DNA from: CAYRVX01 sp964642165
Lineage (GTDB): Bacteria; Planctomycetota; Phycisphaerae; SM23-33
Length of the DNA stretch: 14,644 nucleotides
NCBI GenBank assembly: GCA_964642165.1
Contig: CAZXOC010000194.1
Location: 1-14,644, forward strand
Direction: 5' to 3'
Positions 4,335 to 12,238 of this stretch are shown here, piece by piece (the stretch's first letter is position 1; every line of letters begins with the position of its first letter). The notes under the pieces are model-generated. The model saw nothing but the letters and a program-made list of their open reading frames with translations. It had not been told where the DNA came from and searched no databases. The position numbers and the translations under genes are program-made.

Positions 4335-7274
4335 TCAGCTCGGCTTCGGCGCAGGCTTGCGGCCGAAGCACAGCACGCGCCCGTCGCGGAGGGTCACAAC
4401 GATCTTCCCGGCTCCGGCGGCGATGCCCCAGCGGACGGGCTGGGCCGGCAGGGGCTGGCTCCACAGCTCCTCATTGGCGAACGGGTCGATCGCCACGAGC
4501 CGCCAGGTCTTGCCCTTCTTGCCCTTGCCGGGCAGGAACATCACGTTGGCGTTGCCGCCGATCAGCACGGGCGGCGCCCACCGGGAGGACTGGTCGTAGA
4601 CGGGGTTGTCGGGGCCGGAGTAGAGCGGCTGGCCGCTGACCTCGACCGCGCCGCGGACGAGGCGCAGCTCGCGCCCGCGCGGGGCGTGGGTGCCGAAGCC
4701 CTCCGGCGCGCCGGTGAGGCACTTGCCTGTCTTCATGTCGTAGACGCCGGGGGAGACGGCGTTGCCGCCGGCGAGGTAGAGCTTGCCGTCGTGGCTGAGC
4801 AGGCAGCCCTGCACGGCGACGCCGCGGCGCGAGAAGGCGTCCAGGTGCCCGCTCGCGGGGTTGTGCCACTTCAGCTTGCCGCTGTTGGCGTCCACGGCGA
4901 ACACGTGCGTGCCGTCGTAGTCGCACATGCCCGCGGCGAAGTAGGCCACGCCCCCCTCGACGAGCACGCCGCCGGCGACCGGCCAGGTCGACTGGAGCCG
5001 CTCGTAGACGGGGATCCGCCGCTCGGCGGGCGCCGCGCGGAACCGCCACAGCAGCTTGCCGGTCCCCGCGTCGAAGGCGTAGGCCCACCCGTCGGCCGAA
5101 CCGACGAACGCCCGTCCCGCAGCGATCGATGGCGGGTAGCGGACCTCCCCGCCGGTGTAGGCTCGCCAGCGCTCCTTGCCGCTGCCGAGGTGGATCGCCC
5201 GGACGATGCCGTCGTCGCCGGCGAGGTAGGCGGTCTGGCCGACGACCACCGGCGCGGTCGCCACGAAGGGGCGCTCGGGCCTGGCCTGCCAGAGCTGGGC
5301 CGCCTCCTCCGGCACGTTCAGCGCCCGCCACGCCGTCTGGGCGGCGCGGGCGTTGTTGCCCAGGTACGTCGACCAGTGCGTGGGGCGCCATCGGCGGCGG
5401 GGGCGCTTGGGCTTGTCCTTGTCCTTCTCGTCCTTCTTCCGCTGCCGCTCCTTCCGTTCCGCCGCGGTCTCGGCCTCGAACAGCTCGAGTCGCTCGGCCC
5501 CGTCGGCCTTGGCGCCGAAGGGGAAGTCCCCCGCCGGGGCGTTGCAGATCGACCCGAACATCTGAAGGCTGCAGTCGCACACCCACGGAATCCAGTACAG
5601 GTGCCCGTGCGCGATGACCACCCCCACGTGGCAGGACGAGCGCATCGGCGAGATCCACGCCGGCTTCCCGGCCGCGAGATCCAGCCGGCACGTCCCCCCG
5701 GGGGCGCGGAAGAGGATGCTGTCCGGGCTGCCCGTCGCGCGCGTGCAGGCCCGCCGCCAGACGTCGTACGTCGCCAGGACCTTGCCGGTCATCGGGTCGA
5801 GCTTGCGCGTCTCGCCCTTCGTGTTCTGCGCGCCGATGGTGTACAGCCCGTCCGCCCGGGCGATGACGTGCACGTTGAGCTTGGCCGGCAGCGACCAGAG
5901 CAGCCGCCCGTTCTCGGCGGCCACGGCCGTCAGCTTCTCGAGCTGCGGGCCCATGAAGTACACCGCCTTGTCCGTGCAGCGGGCGTAGATGGTGCTCTTC
6001 CAGCCCGTGCGAAAGCCGTGGCCGGGCTTGAACTTGCCCATGGCCTGGAAGAGGGCCTCGTCGTCCTTGGGGGTCTTGCGCCACATCGCCTTGCCGTCCT
6101 TGGCGTTGAGGCAGGCGACGTACCGGCCGAACTCGGTGAGGAAGATGCGTCCGGCCTTCATGCAGAGCGACCGGCTGTCGATGGGTGCGTCGGCCTCCTT
6201 GTGGTGCCAGAGGACCTTCTTCGTCTTGGGGTCGATGGCGACCAGCGTGTTGGCGAAGCCCCAGCGGTACTTGTCGGCATTGTAGCCCTTGGAGATGCCG
6301 CTCCAGGGCCAGCCGTGGGCTCGCCGGCGCCAGCGGGCCTCCACGTCGGGCACGTCGCGCGGGCCGATGAGCGCGTACAGCACGCCGTCGGTCAGGGCCA
6401 TCCACTTCCAGAACGTCCCGCCGACGACGTCCGCGGGGGCGGCGATCTCGTCGACCACCTTGCCGGTGGCCGCGTCCAGCACCTTGCACGACTCGTGGTC
6501 GGCGAGGTAGACCGCCGTGTGGGTGGCAATGATCGTGCTGCGGTCGACCATCAGGCCCGTCGGCAGGCGGCGCTTCCACAGCATCGTGCCGTTGTAGCCG
6601 TTGAGGCAGACGAGCGTGTTGAGCCACGGCTCCTCGCGCTGATGCCAGGCCACGTGCCCGAAGGCCATGAACAGCCGCCCTCCGGCGGCCACCGTCGCCT
6701 GCGGAGCCGGGCCGTACCGCGGCTCGACCACGAACTGCGTCAGGTACGGCGCGCGGGCCAGCCGGTCGGCCGACTGCGTGTTGTTGTCCGGGCCGTGGTA
6801 GTGGTGCGACCAGTCGTCCGTGCCCTCGGGGGCCGCCTTGACCAGCTCCTCGCCGCCCAGCAGGGCCTTGCCGCCCGGGCGCAGGACGCGCAGGACCTCC
6901 GCCCTGGCCGGCCCGGCCAGCTCCGCCGGCACGACCGCCGCGTCGGCGAGGTTGTCGGCCAGCGGGATCCGCTTCGGGCCGCCCCCGACGACGTAGACGC
7001 GCGTGTTGCACAGCCCTGCCTTGTCCGCCGCCTGCCGGGCCGCCAGCACGTCGGCCCGCTTGGCAAGCGCCACGACGACCGTCAGCTCGCTCTTGCGGGC
7101 CAGCGCCGCCGCCAGCTCGCCCTGCCGGTCGCCCAGCACGACGCAGACGCCCCGTCGGGTGCCGATCTCGCGAAGCACGGCGTCGGCGTCCCGCGCGGCC
7201 GCCGGCGCGGCAGCACCCGCCAGGGCGGTCCAGACGGCACAGGTCACGGCAACGGCATACGTTGCTCTACGCAT
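4335..7274 (-). CDS. Secreted PQQ-type beta-propeller protein with degenerate methyltransferase-like N-terminal domain
   Basis: The predicted 979-aa protein starts at 7274, where GAGGGAG (7287 to 7281) is 6 bases upstream and a signal peptide follows (residues 1-28, ending AAPAAA). Residues 30-142 resemble a Rossmann-fold SAM methyltransferase: VVLGDRQGELAAALA stands where LGCGDG is usual, IPLADNL matches the acidic-loop region, and VLRVLRPGGKALLG is the typical PGG strand. The middle glycine of the SAM loop is Arg50, so activity is doubtful. From DDWSHHYHGPDNN (153-165) onward comes a propeller of PQQ/Trp-docking-type repeats, each with a strand pattern like VYLADHESCKVLDAATGKVV and AYAFDAGTGKLLW. 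A very basic and acidic linker (about 598-632) splits the propeller. Cysteines at 510, 529, 548, 566, 568 and 577 cluster in one blade. This domain order is known to me from planctomycete proteins of unknown role; PQQ binding and dehydrogenase activity are not established. Confidence 0.87.
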   Translation of the reverse strand: MRRATYAVAVTCAVWTALAGAAAPAAARDADAVLREIGTRRGVCVVLGDRQGELAAALARKSELTVVVALAKRADVLAARQAADKAGLCNTRVYVVGGGPKRIPLADNLADAAVVPAELAGPARAEVLRVLRPGGKALLGGEELVKAAPEGTDDWSHHYHGPDNNTQSADRLARAPYLTQFVVEPRYGPAPQATVAAGGRLFMAFGHVAWHQREEPWLNTLVCLNGYNGTMLWKRRLPTGLMVDRSTIIATHTAVYLADHESCKVLDAATGKVVDEIAAPADVVGGTFWKWMALTDGVLYALIGPRDVPDVEARWRRRAHGWPWSGISKGYNADKYRWGFANTLVAIDPKTKKVLWHHKEADAPIDSRSLCMKAGRIFLTEFGRYVACLNAKDGKAMWRKTPKDDEALFQAMGKFKPGHGFRTGWKSTIYARCTDKAVYFMGPQLEKLTAVAAENGRLLWSLPAKLNVHVIARADGLYTIGAQNTKGETRKLDPMTGKVLATYDVWRRACTRATGSPDSILFRAPGGTCRLDLAAGKPAWISPMRSSCHVGVVIAHGHLYWIPWVCDCSLQMFGSICNAPAGDFPFGAKADGAERLELFEAETAAERKERQRKKDEKDKDKPKRPRRRWRPTHWSTYLGNNARAAQTAWRALNVPEEAAQLWQARPERPFVATAPVVVGQTAYLAGDDGIVRAIHLGSGKERWRAYTGGEVRYPPSIAAGRAFVGSADGWAYAFDAGTGKLLWRFRAAPAERRIPVYERLQSTWPVAGGVLVEGGVAYFAAGMCDYDGTHVFAVDANSGKLKWHNPASGHLDAFSRRGVAVQGCLLSHDGKLYLAGGNAVSPGVYDMKTGKCLTGAPEGFGTHAPRGRELRLVRGAVEVSGQPLYSGPDNPVYDQSSRWAPPVLIGGNANVMFLPGKGKKGKTWRLVAIDPFANEELWSQPLPAQPVRWGIAAGAGKIVVTLRDGRVLCFGRKPAPKPS

Positions 7275-7689
7275 GGTGCACTCCCTCATCAGACGAAATG
7301 GTCGGTCACGAATGGGCCCCATCCTAACCGACGCCCACCAGGCCGTCACGCCCCTATCGACGCCAACAGGCGACCGGTGGTCGGCCCACAGATCCGGACG
7401 GGCGGGACTGGTTACGGGCTGGGTCCCGTTGCAGGGCTCGGCGAGCCGGTCAGAATCCACCATCCGGCCCTGCCTCCGTTCCTCTGCAGTAATGCCTTTG
7501 CCGCCCACGACCTATCTCCCGCAACCAATAGACGAATAAGCCGCTATATACAAAGGACTCACGTGGCGCCGGGAAAACAGGTCGCACACGCCGCAGGAAT
7601 GTGGCCCCCCCCGCGGGCGCTGAGGCGCACGGACAGGGCGCCGCCCGCTCGGGAGCGACGCCCCGTCCGATGGGAATGGTGGACGACGA
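7275..7689. other. Intergenic region upstream of the propeller gene
   Basis: This gap lies between two minus-strand genes and should contain the promoter of the propeller gene. The only AT-rich patch is 7521-7555. On the minus strand it offers TTGTAT (7553 to 7548) and TATTGG (7530 to 7525) with a 17-bp spacer, a weak match (three of six each). A hairpin after the flotillin gene occupies 7631-7668. I see no other feature. Confidence 0.5.
7631..7668 (-). terminator. Stem-loop after the flotillin gene
   Basis: GGACAGGGCG (7631-7640) pairs with CGCCCCGTCC (7659-7668) with one mismatch, and an inner stem CGCT/AGCG (7646-7657) sits inside. It begins about 20 bases after the flotillin stop codon. 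There is no T-tract, so if it terminates transcription it is of the U-less or factor-assisted kind. Confidence 0.4.
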
Positions 7690-9237
7690 TCAGGTCTTCT
7701 TCTTGTTCACCGGCTTGAGCACCTCCGCCTCGTCGGGCTCGGCGGTCTTGCCGCCGGCGTCACTGACCGTCGCCGGCCGGGGATCGGATCTCGCCGAGGC
7801 CTCCTTGGCCAGCTTGCCGAGGAACTCGGGCAGGTCCAGCCCGACCTGCTTGGCCAGCTCGTGCATGGGCGGCAGGGCGCCCATGATGCGTCCCCCCAGG
7901 CCGCTCATCCCGCCGCCGTCGCCCCCGCCGCCGTCCCAGACGACGATCTTCTCGATCGGCAGGTCCTGGATGGCCTGGGCCTGGATGCCCGCCACCTCGG
8001 TGAGCTTCTCGATGAGCAGCAGGGTCGCGACCTGCTGGGCGCTCTCGCAGGCGCTGACGAGGCGCTGGTAGCCCTCGGCCTTGCCGTCGAGGATGGCCTG
8101 GACGCCCTTGCCCTCGGCCTCCATCTTGGCGAGCGTGGCGGCGGCCTGGCCCTCGGCGATGCGCATGGCCTGCTGCTTCTCGGCGTCGGCGGCGATGACC
8201 ACCTGCTCGCGCCGGGCATTGGCGGGCACGACGACCTCGGCCTCGAGTCGGGCGGCTTCGCGCTCGGCGCGGGCCAGCTCGGCGGCCTTCTCGGCCTCCT
8301 CCTGGGCGACGCGGATCGCGCCGTCTGCCTTGCGGGAGGCCGACTCCGACCGGTTGCGGGCCTCCTGCTCGGCGACATGCTGGTTGGCGTTGTACTCGGC
8401 CTTCTTGGCGTTGGCGTCGGTCTCGGCGTTGACGGCCTCGGCCTCCAGGCCGGCTACCTTCTGGCGACGGTTCCGGTCGGCGGTGGCCTCGCCGATGTCG
8501 GCCTCGCTGTTGGCGTTGGCCACGGCCACGCGGGTGTCCCGCTGCCGCTCGGCCACGCCGGTCTGCCCGGTCCTCTCCTGCTCGGCGACGTCGATGTTGG
8601 CCTGCTGGATGGCCTCGGCGGCGGCCTTGCGCCCGAGGGCCTGGATGTAGCCCGACTCGTCCTCGATGTCCCGGATGTTGACGTTGATCGCCGCCAGGCC
8701 GATCTTCTCCAGCTCGACGGAGACGGCCTCGTTGACCTTGGACATGAACGCCTGGCGGTCCCGGTTGATCTCGTCGATCTTCATCGTCGCGATGACGGCG
8801 CGCATCTGCCCGAGGATGATGTCCTGCGCCTGGGCCTGGATCTGCCCTCTCGTCAGGCCGAGCAAGCGGATGGCGGCGTTCTGCATGATCCCGGGCCGGT
8901 TGGAGATCGCCGCCGTGACCGTCGTCGGCACGGAGACGCGGATGTTCTCCTGCGAGAGGGCGTTCGCCAGGTCGATCGGCACGACGAACGGCTCGAGGTC
9001 CAGGTAGTCGTAGGCCTGCAACACCGGCCAGACGAATGCCGCGCCGCCGTGGACGCACTTGGCCGCTCCCTTGCCCGTCTTGCCGTAGACCACCAGCACC
9101 CGGTTCGACGGGCACCGCCGGTAGCGGCTCACGATGAAGATGAACATGCTCAGACCCGTGACCAGCAGGATCACGACGAGCGCGACCCACGGATCGATCG
9201 CGCCGAGACACGCCGGCAGGTTCCCATGGACAATCAT
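7690..9237 (-). CDS. Flotillin family protein (SPFH domain, FloT/YqiK type)
   Basis: The 515-aa product is a flotillin, a scaffold of ordered membrane microdomains. One membrane segment lies at about 16-37 (WVALVVILLVTGLSMFIFIV) next to RYRR. The SPFH/PHB domain spans about 45-215, with FVVPIDLANALSQENIRVSV and GLAAINVNIRDIED. A long coiled coil rich in Glu-Ala repeats runs from about 200 to 400 (for example AQEEAEKAAELARAEREAA). The C-terminal flotillin segment LPIEKIVVWDGGGGDGGG (426-443) and a charged tail ending NKKKT follow. Length is close to that of Bacillus FloT. AAAGGAAG (9252 to 9245) is 7 bases before the ATG. An NfeD-like gene lies 174 bp upstream on the same strand, the arrangement known for yuaF-floT and yqiJ-yqiK. 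The family is certain; which paralogue it matches is not, so no symbol is given. Confidence 0.95.
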   Translation of the reverse strand: MIVHGNLPACLGAIDPWVALVVILLVTGLSMFIFIVSRYRRCPSNRVLVVYGKTGKGAAKCVHGGAAFVWPVLQAYDYLDLEPFVVPIDLANALSQENIRVSVPTTVTAAISNRPGIMQNAAIRLLGLTRGQIQAQAQDIILGQMRAVIATMKIDEINRDRQAFMSKVNEAVSVELEKIGLAAINVNIRDIEDESGYIQALGRKAAAEAIQQANIDVAEQERTGQTGVAERQRDTRVAVANANSEADIGEATADRNRRQKVAGLEAEAVNAETDANAKKAEYNANQHVAEQEARNRSESASRKADGAIRVAQEEAEKAAELARAEREAARLEAEVVVPANARREQVVIAADAEKQQAMRIAEGQAAATLAKMEAEGKGVQAILDGKAEGYQRLVSACESAQQVATLLLIEKLTEVAGIQAQAIQDLPIEKIVVWDGGGGDGGGMSGLGGRIMGALPPMHELAKQVGLDLPEFLGKLAKEASARSDPRPATVSDAGGKTAEPDEAEVLKPVNKKKT

Positions 9238-9367
9238 GGCTTCGCTTCCTTTCTCTGTGGCTCTGCTTTCCGCTTGTGACGATCTGCTGCCGGGGCGCCC
9301 ACGGCAACGGGCGCTCCCAGCCGCCCGACGGCTTTGCTCGACTCCGTAGTCCCTGGACGGGGTCCCC

Positions 9368-9388
9368 TCGCCGCCGCGAAGGCGGCGA
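9368..9388 (-). ncRNA. Perfect hairpin between the NfeD-like and flotillin genes
   Basis: TCGCCGCC (9368-9375) and GGCGGCGA (9381-9388) form a perfect 8-bp stem with a 5-base loop, 23 bases after the NfeD-like stop codon inside the presumed operon. In the transcript it could set different levels for the two genes by attenuation or by protecting a cleaved end. No T-tract follows. It may also be a chance product of high GC, and no distinct RNA gene is implied. Confidence 0.3.
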
Positions 9389-9411
9389 AGCTCCTCAGCG
9401 GCCCCGCAGGC

Positions 9412-10056
9412 TCACGGCTCGCCTTCCTTCGGCTCCTGCGGCGCCTCGGCGGGCTCGACCTCCACGCTGCCGGCATCGAGCACACGGACGATGCGCACGG
9501 GCGTGCCGGCCTTCATCGCGCCGCCCGCTGTCCGGGCCTTCACCAGCGACATCGCCCCGCTGACCAGCACGCGGACCTCGCCCTGCCCGCCGTCGGGGAT
9601 GTCCAGGTACACGCTGCCGCGCTGCCCGACGGCCGTGCTCAGCTTCGGCGTGCCCGTCTCGGCCAGCCGCCGCAGCCAGTTGATCAGCAGCGCGATGAAC
9701 AGCCAGGCCGCGAACCCCCACGCCATCGCCCGCGCCAACGAGTCGCCGACGGACCGGCCCGCGTCGAGGTACAGCGCCCCGGCCCAGGCGAACAGCGTGA
9801 AGAACGCCAGGATCGCCCGGACAGTGAAGATCCGGAACGCCATGGTGCTCTCGGCGGCTTCCTCGATCGAGTGGGCCTCGATGTCGTCGAGGTCCAGGTC
9901 CGCGTCGCCGTCGATGTCGGCGTCCACGTCGGCGTCCGTGCCGGCCAGCCCGATCAGCGACGAGATGAACTGCCACAGGAAGACGACGCTGAAGAACGCC
10001 GCCGCGGCGTAGAACACCTGGTTGATGGTCTCCAGGGCCTTCCACCATTCCATCAT
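9412..10056 (-). CDS. NfeD/YqiJ-like membrane protein with acidic Asp-repeat loop
   Basis: The 214-aa protein has three predicted membrane segments (about 12-37, 75-97 and 106-127) and a C-terminal OB-fold-like domain (about 138-203, VGQRGSVYLDIPDGGQGEVRV ... AGTPVRIVRVLDAGSVEVEP), the layout of NfeD-family partners of flotillins. Between the first two membrane segments is an Asp-rich repeat DADVDADIDGDADLDLDD (41-58); related loops of alternating Asp occur in other proteins of this group and may bind cations, though that is inference. GGAG (10066 to 10063) lies 6 bases before the first of two adjacent ATG codons. The gene precedes the flotillin gene by 174 bp and the pair is probably an operon. 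The OB fold would be expected to face the cytoplasm and contact the flotillin; topology was judged by eye. Confidence 0.87.
   Translation of the reverse strand: MMEWWKALETINQVFYAAAAFFSVVFLWQFISSLIGLAGTDADVDADIDGDADLDLDDIEAHSIEEAAESTMAFRIFTVRAILAFFTLFAWAGALYLDAGRSVGDSLARAMAWGFAAWLFIALLINWLRRLAETGTPKLSTAVGQRGSVYLDIPDGGQGEVRVLVSGAMSLVKARTAGGAMKAGTPVRIVRVLDAGSVEVEPAEAPQEPKEGEP
9883..9936 (-). repeat. Asp-codon tandem repeat in the NfeD-like gene
   Basis: Eighteen codons encode alternating aspartate, DADVDADIDGDADLDLDD, from imperfect copies of a GACGCNGAC-like unit. Such tracts can gain or lose units by slippage, so loop length may vary among related strains. Confidence 0.6.
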
Positions 10057-10362
10057 GGCCGAACTCCTTCTCCCGAAGGACAGTCACCGCTCTAGACGCG
10101 CGGCCCCCGCCATCTATTCAGCGGAATGCCACCGAGAGGGTACCGTTCCGCCGAGCCGCCGACAACACAGAAAGCGTGGCCATCTGCCGGCATCCGCACG
10201 CCGACCGCGGCCTCGCTCGCCCGGCGCGGCGGTTTGCCGTTGAACCGGCGGCGGCGGCGCATTATCCTGGTCAGTGGAAGAGCCCTTGTATCTCCCGGCA
10301 TTCAAGGAACCCGTGCGGCCTTGCGCCGGGCCCTCCCGGCGGTCGCCGCGGGTCACCGGACC
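10057..10362. other. Divergent promoter region
   Basis: This 306-bp gap must serve the NfeD/flotillin unit to the left and the EF-hand/TPR protein gene to the right. For the leftward unit the best match is TTGTCG (10165 to 10160) and TACCCT (10142 to 10137) with a 17-bp spacer, which is weak. The rightward candidate is listed separately. No operator-like symmetry stands out. Confidence 0.35.
10240..10268 (+). promoter_or_regulatory. Candidate sigma70-type promoter of the EF-hand/TPR protein gene
   Basis: TTGAAC (10240-10245) and TATCCT (10263-10268) each match four of six consensus positions, with a 17-bp spacer that is a run of CGG triplets. A start near 10275 would leave a leader of about 88 bases before the ATG at 10363. 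Confidence 0.35.
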
Positions 10363-11982
10363 ATGGTGCGACGCTCACATGCCGTCCTGTCCGCCTGCCT
10401 GGCGCTGACGCTCTGGGGGACCGCGCGGGGGCAGATGGCCCCGGCCAGGACGGTCAAGCTCAAGCTCCAGGCCGGCGGCCGCGCCGGCAGCACCTACACG
10501 CCCGCCAAGATCACCGATCGAGGCCGGCGCTTCCGCTTCGGCGAGCCCTACGGGCGCATCCAGGTCGCGGGCAAGGAGATCCTCGTCGCCGGGCGCTACG
10601 TCGGCGACGGGTTCATGCTGGGGGTGGACTGCAACGGAGACGGGAAGGTCCTCGGCAGCGAGTGGGCGCGGCTGAACCTGCTGACGCGGGCGGCGCGGTT
10701 CCTGCTGCGGCTGTCGGGGGACGGCGATCGGCGCGACTATGCGCTGCGGTTCGTGGACGTCGCGGTGGGGGTCCGGGCGAACCAGGCGGTCAACCTGCGC
10801 GGCAGGTACATGGTCGACGGCTGCATGGCCGGGGTGCTGGACGGCGTGTCCGTGGGCCTCTTCGACGACAACATGGACGGCCAGTACACCCAGGACGGCG
10901 AGGACGCCATCGTCATCGGGGCCTCCCCCGGCGCCATGCCCCTCTGGAAGCACCACCAGGTCGGCAAGCAGCACGGCCTGCTGGAGGTGGCCTCCGACGG
11001 CGGGCAGCTCACGTTCCAGCCGATGGAGCACAAGGACCTCGGCATGGTCGACGTGCCGGTCCGCTCGTCGCTGCTTCGCTGCCTGATGCTGGTGGACGAC
11101 CAGCACGGGCGGGCCTACGACGTGAAGGTCAGCGGCAAGACGGGCATCCCCGCCGGGAACTACGAGCTGTCCTACGCCGTGCTGGCCTCCGGCAAGCGCA
11201 TGATCGTCGCCGGGCCGAGCGCCAAGTCGCTGGTGTACACCGTCTCGGCCGACTCGCTCAACGTCCTTCGCTTCGGGCCGCCCTGCCGGCTCGTCTTCGG
11301 CGCGTACTACCACCACCGCGACAAGCAGATCCGCATCCGCACCGACATCATCCCCTACGGCATCGGCGGCGAGCGGTACTACCTCGAGTTCGCCGGCTAC
11401 CACCCCCTGGGCGAGAACCCCCACGTTGTCTTCACGAACGGCCGGAGAGACCTGACCAACAGCCACATGCTCTACGACAGCCAGAACATCCTCCAGGAGG
11501 TCGCCGAGTGGGTCCCCGCGGGCTTCACCCGCAAGACCGGGAAGATCGTCGTGACGTGCGAGCTGCCGATCCTGGGCAAGGCCGTCGGCGTCCGGACGCT
11601 GGCGGACGTGCTGGACGCCAAGAAGCCCGAGCCCCCCGACCCCAAGCGCCCGGCGGTGGCCACGAAGAAGCTGCCGGAGGGCGTCGTCCTGGGCCAGGCC
11701 CCCCCGCCAAAGCCCAGGCCCAAGCCGATCCCGCCGGTTGCGCCTCCCCCGCCGCGGCCGAGACCCCGCCCCCAGACTCGCCCGACCAAGCCCCGCGTCG
11801 AGGACCCGGAATACGACGCCGCCTACATGCTCGACATGGCCAAGGCCTTCCTCAAGCAGGGCAAGCGGGACAAGGGCATCTCCCTGCTGAAGGAGGTCGT
11901 CCGGAAGTACCCCAAGACCGTCGCCGCCAAGAAGGCCGACGAGATGCTCCTCGACATCGAGATCGAGGAGGAGTCCCAGTAG
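10363..11982 (+). CDS. Secreted protein with EF-hand-like loops, Pro-rich linker and TPR-like C-terminus
   Basis: The predicted 539-aa protein starts at 10363 because that ATG opens a signal peptide (hydrophobic residues 7-19, then ARGQ); the frame is open back to 10126, but that extension has no export signal and crosses the promoter region. No good ribosome binding site precedes it, which leaves the start less secure. DCNGDGKVLGSE (89-100) fits the 12-residue EF-hand loop DxNxDG...E, and DDNMDGQYTQDGED (168-181) is a second, imperfect loop. The body to about 418 is beta-rich, with ASGKRMIVAGPS and LRFGPPCRL stretches typical of secreted planctomycete proteins of unknown function. Residues 420-480 are a flexible Pro/Arg/Lys linker. 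Residues 481-536 form paired helices of tetratricopeptide type (AYMLDMAKAFLKQGKRDKG, KEVVRKYPKT). Calcium binding and a protein-binding tail are likely; the overall role is unknown. Confidence 0.8.
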   Translation: MVRRSHAVLSACLALTLWGTARGQMAPARTVKLKLQAGGRAGSTYTPAKITDRGRRFRFGEPYGRIQVAGKEILVAGRYVGDGFMLGVDCNGDGKVLGSEWARLNLLTRAARFLLRLSGDGDRRDYALRFVDVAVGVRANQAVNLRGRYMVDGCMAGVLDGVSVGLFDDNMDGQYTQDGEDAIVIGASPGAMPLWKHHQVGKQHGLLEVASDGGQLTFQPMEHKDLGMVDVPVRSSLLRCLMLVDDQHGRAYDVKVSGKTGIPAGNYELSYAVLASGKRMIVAGPSAKSLVYTVSADSLNVLRFGPPCRLVFGAYYHHRDKQIRIRTDIIPYGIGGERYYLEFAGYHPLGENPHVVFTNGRRDLTNSHMLYDSQNILQEVAEWVPAGFTRKTGKIVVTCELPILGKAVGVRTLADVLDAKKPEPPDPKRPAVATKKLPEGVVLGQAPPPKPRPKPIPPVAPPPPRPRPRPQTRPTKPRVEDPEYDAAYMLDMAKAFLKQGKRDKGISLLKEVVRKYPKTVAAKKADEMLLDIEIEEESQ

Positions 11983-11983
11983 C

Positions 11984-12010
11984 CTTCCGGCGCGGGTGGC
12001 CTGACGGAAG
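11984..12010. terminator. Possible weak bidirectional terminator
   Basis: CTTCCG (11984-11989) and CGGAAG (12005-12010) form a 6-bp stem around a 15-base loop, immediately after the stop codon of the EF-hand/TPR protein gene and just before the end of the convergent sigma-factor remnant. Neither side has a T-tract. Confidence 0.25.
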
Positions 12011-12020
12011 CACTCGCGAC

Positions 12021-12238
12021 CTATGGCGCTGCCTGTCCGCCCGGCGGCAGGTCGACGAAGAGGCGCGCGTCCAGAGCCGCAGGAGGACCTCCTGGAGCAG
12101 GTCGTCGGCCGCCGCGGGATCCCGCACGATGCGCTCGAGCGTTCGCCGGATCGCCCCGCCGTGCCGGGCGGCGATCTCGTCGAAGGCCTCCGCGTCGCGC
12201 CGGCGGACTCGTTGGATCAGCTCAGCATCCGAAGGCAA
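12021..12238 (-). pseudogene. Truncated ECF sigma factor remnant (region 2 only)
   Basis: Minus-strand codons from 12238 to 12062 encode PSDAELIQRVRRRDAEAFDE, then EIAARHGGAIRRTLERIV and RDPAAADDLLQEVLLRLWTRA, a recognisable sigma70 region 2 of ECF type (the -10-binding and core-binding part). After LLRLWTRA the resemblance to the family stops. The original frame goes on with unrelated Ser/Arg-rich codons, and the next frame, reached by a one-base shift, reads ARLFVDLPPGGQAAP to a TAG at 12021. Region 4, needed to bind the -35 element, is missing, and the convergent gene ends at 11982. A TTG at 12238 with GGAGAGGGAAGGG upstream is the most likely original start; the frame is open further up to 12475 but without sigma-like sequence. 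A sequencing frameshift is possible but could not restore the missing half. Confidence 0.65.

Noticed and set aside
7275..7508. Upstream extension of the propeller protein
   Set aside because: The added residues lack a signal peptide and overlap the likely promoter; the ATG at 7274 has a good ribosome binding site and a signal peptide.
4686..7718. Open frame of about 1000 codons on the plus strand opposite the propeller gene
   Set aside because: It has no recognisable domain and mirrors the codon bias of the minus-strand gene, which has clear propeller repeats, a signal peptide and a ribosome binding site.
7861..9279. Open frame on the plus strand opposite the flotillin gene
   Set aside because: Its Leu/Gly/Asp/Val-rich product is a complement artefact of the Glu-Ala repeat region; flotillin motifs are on the other strand.
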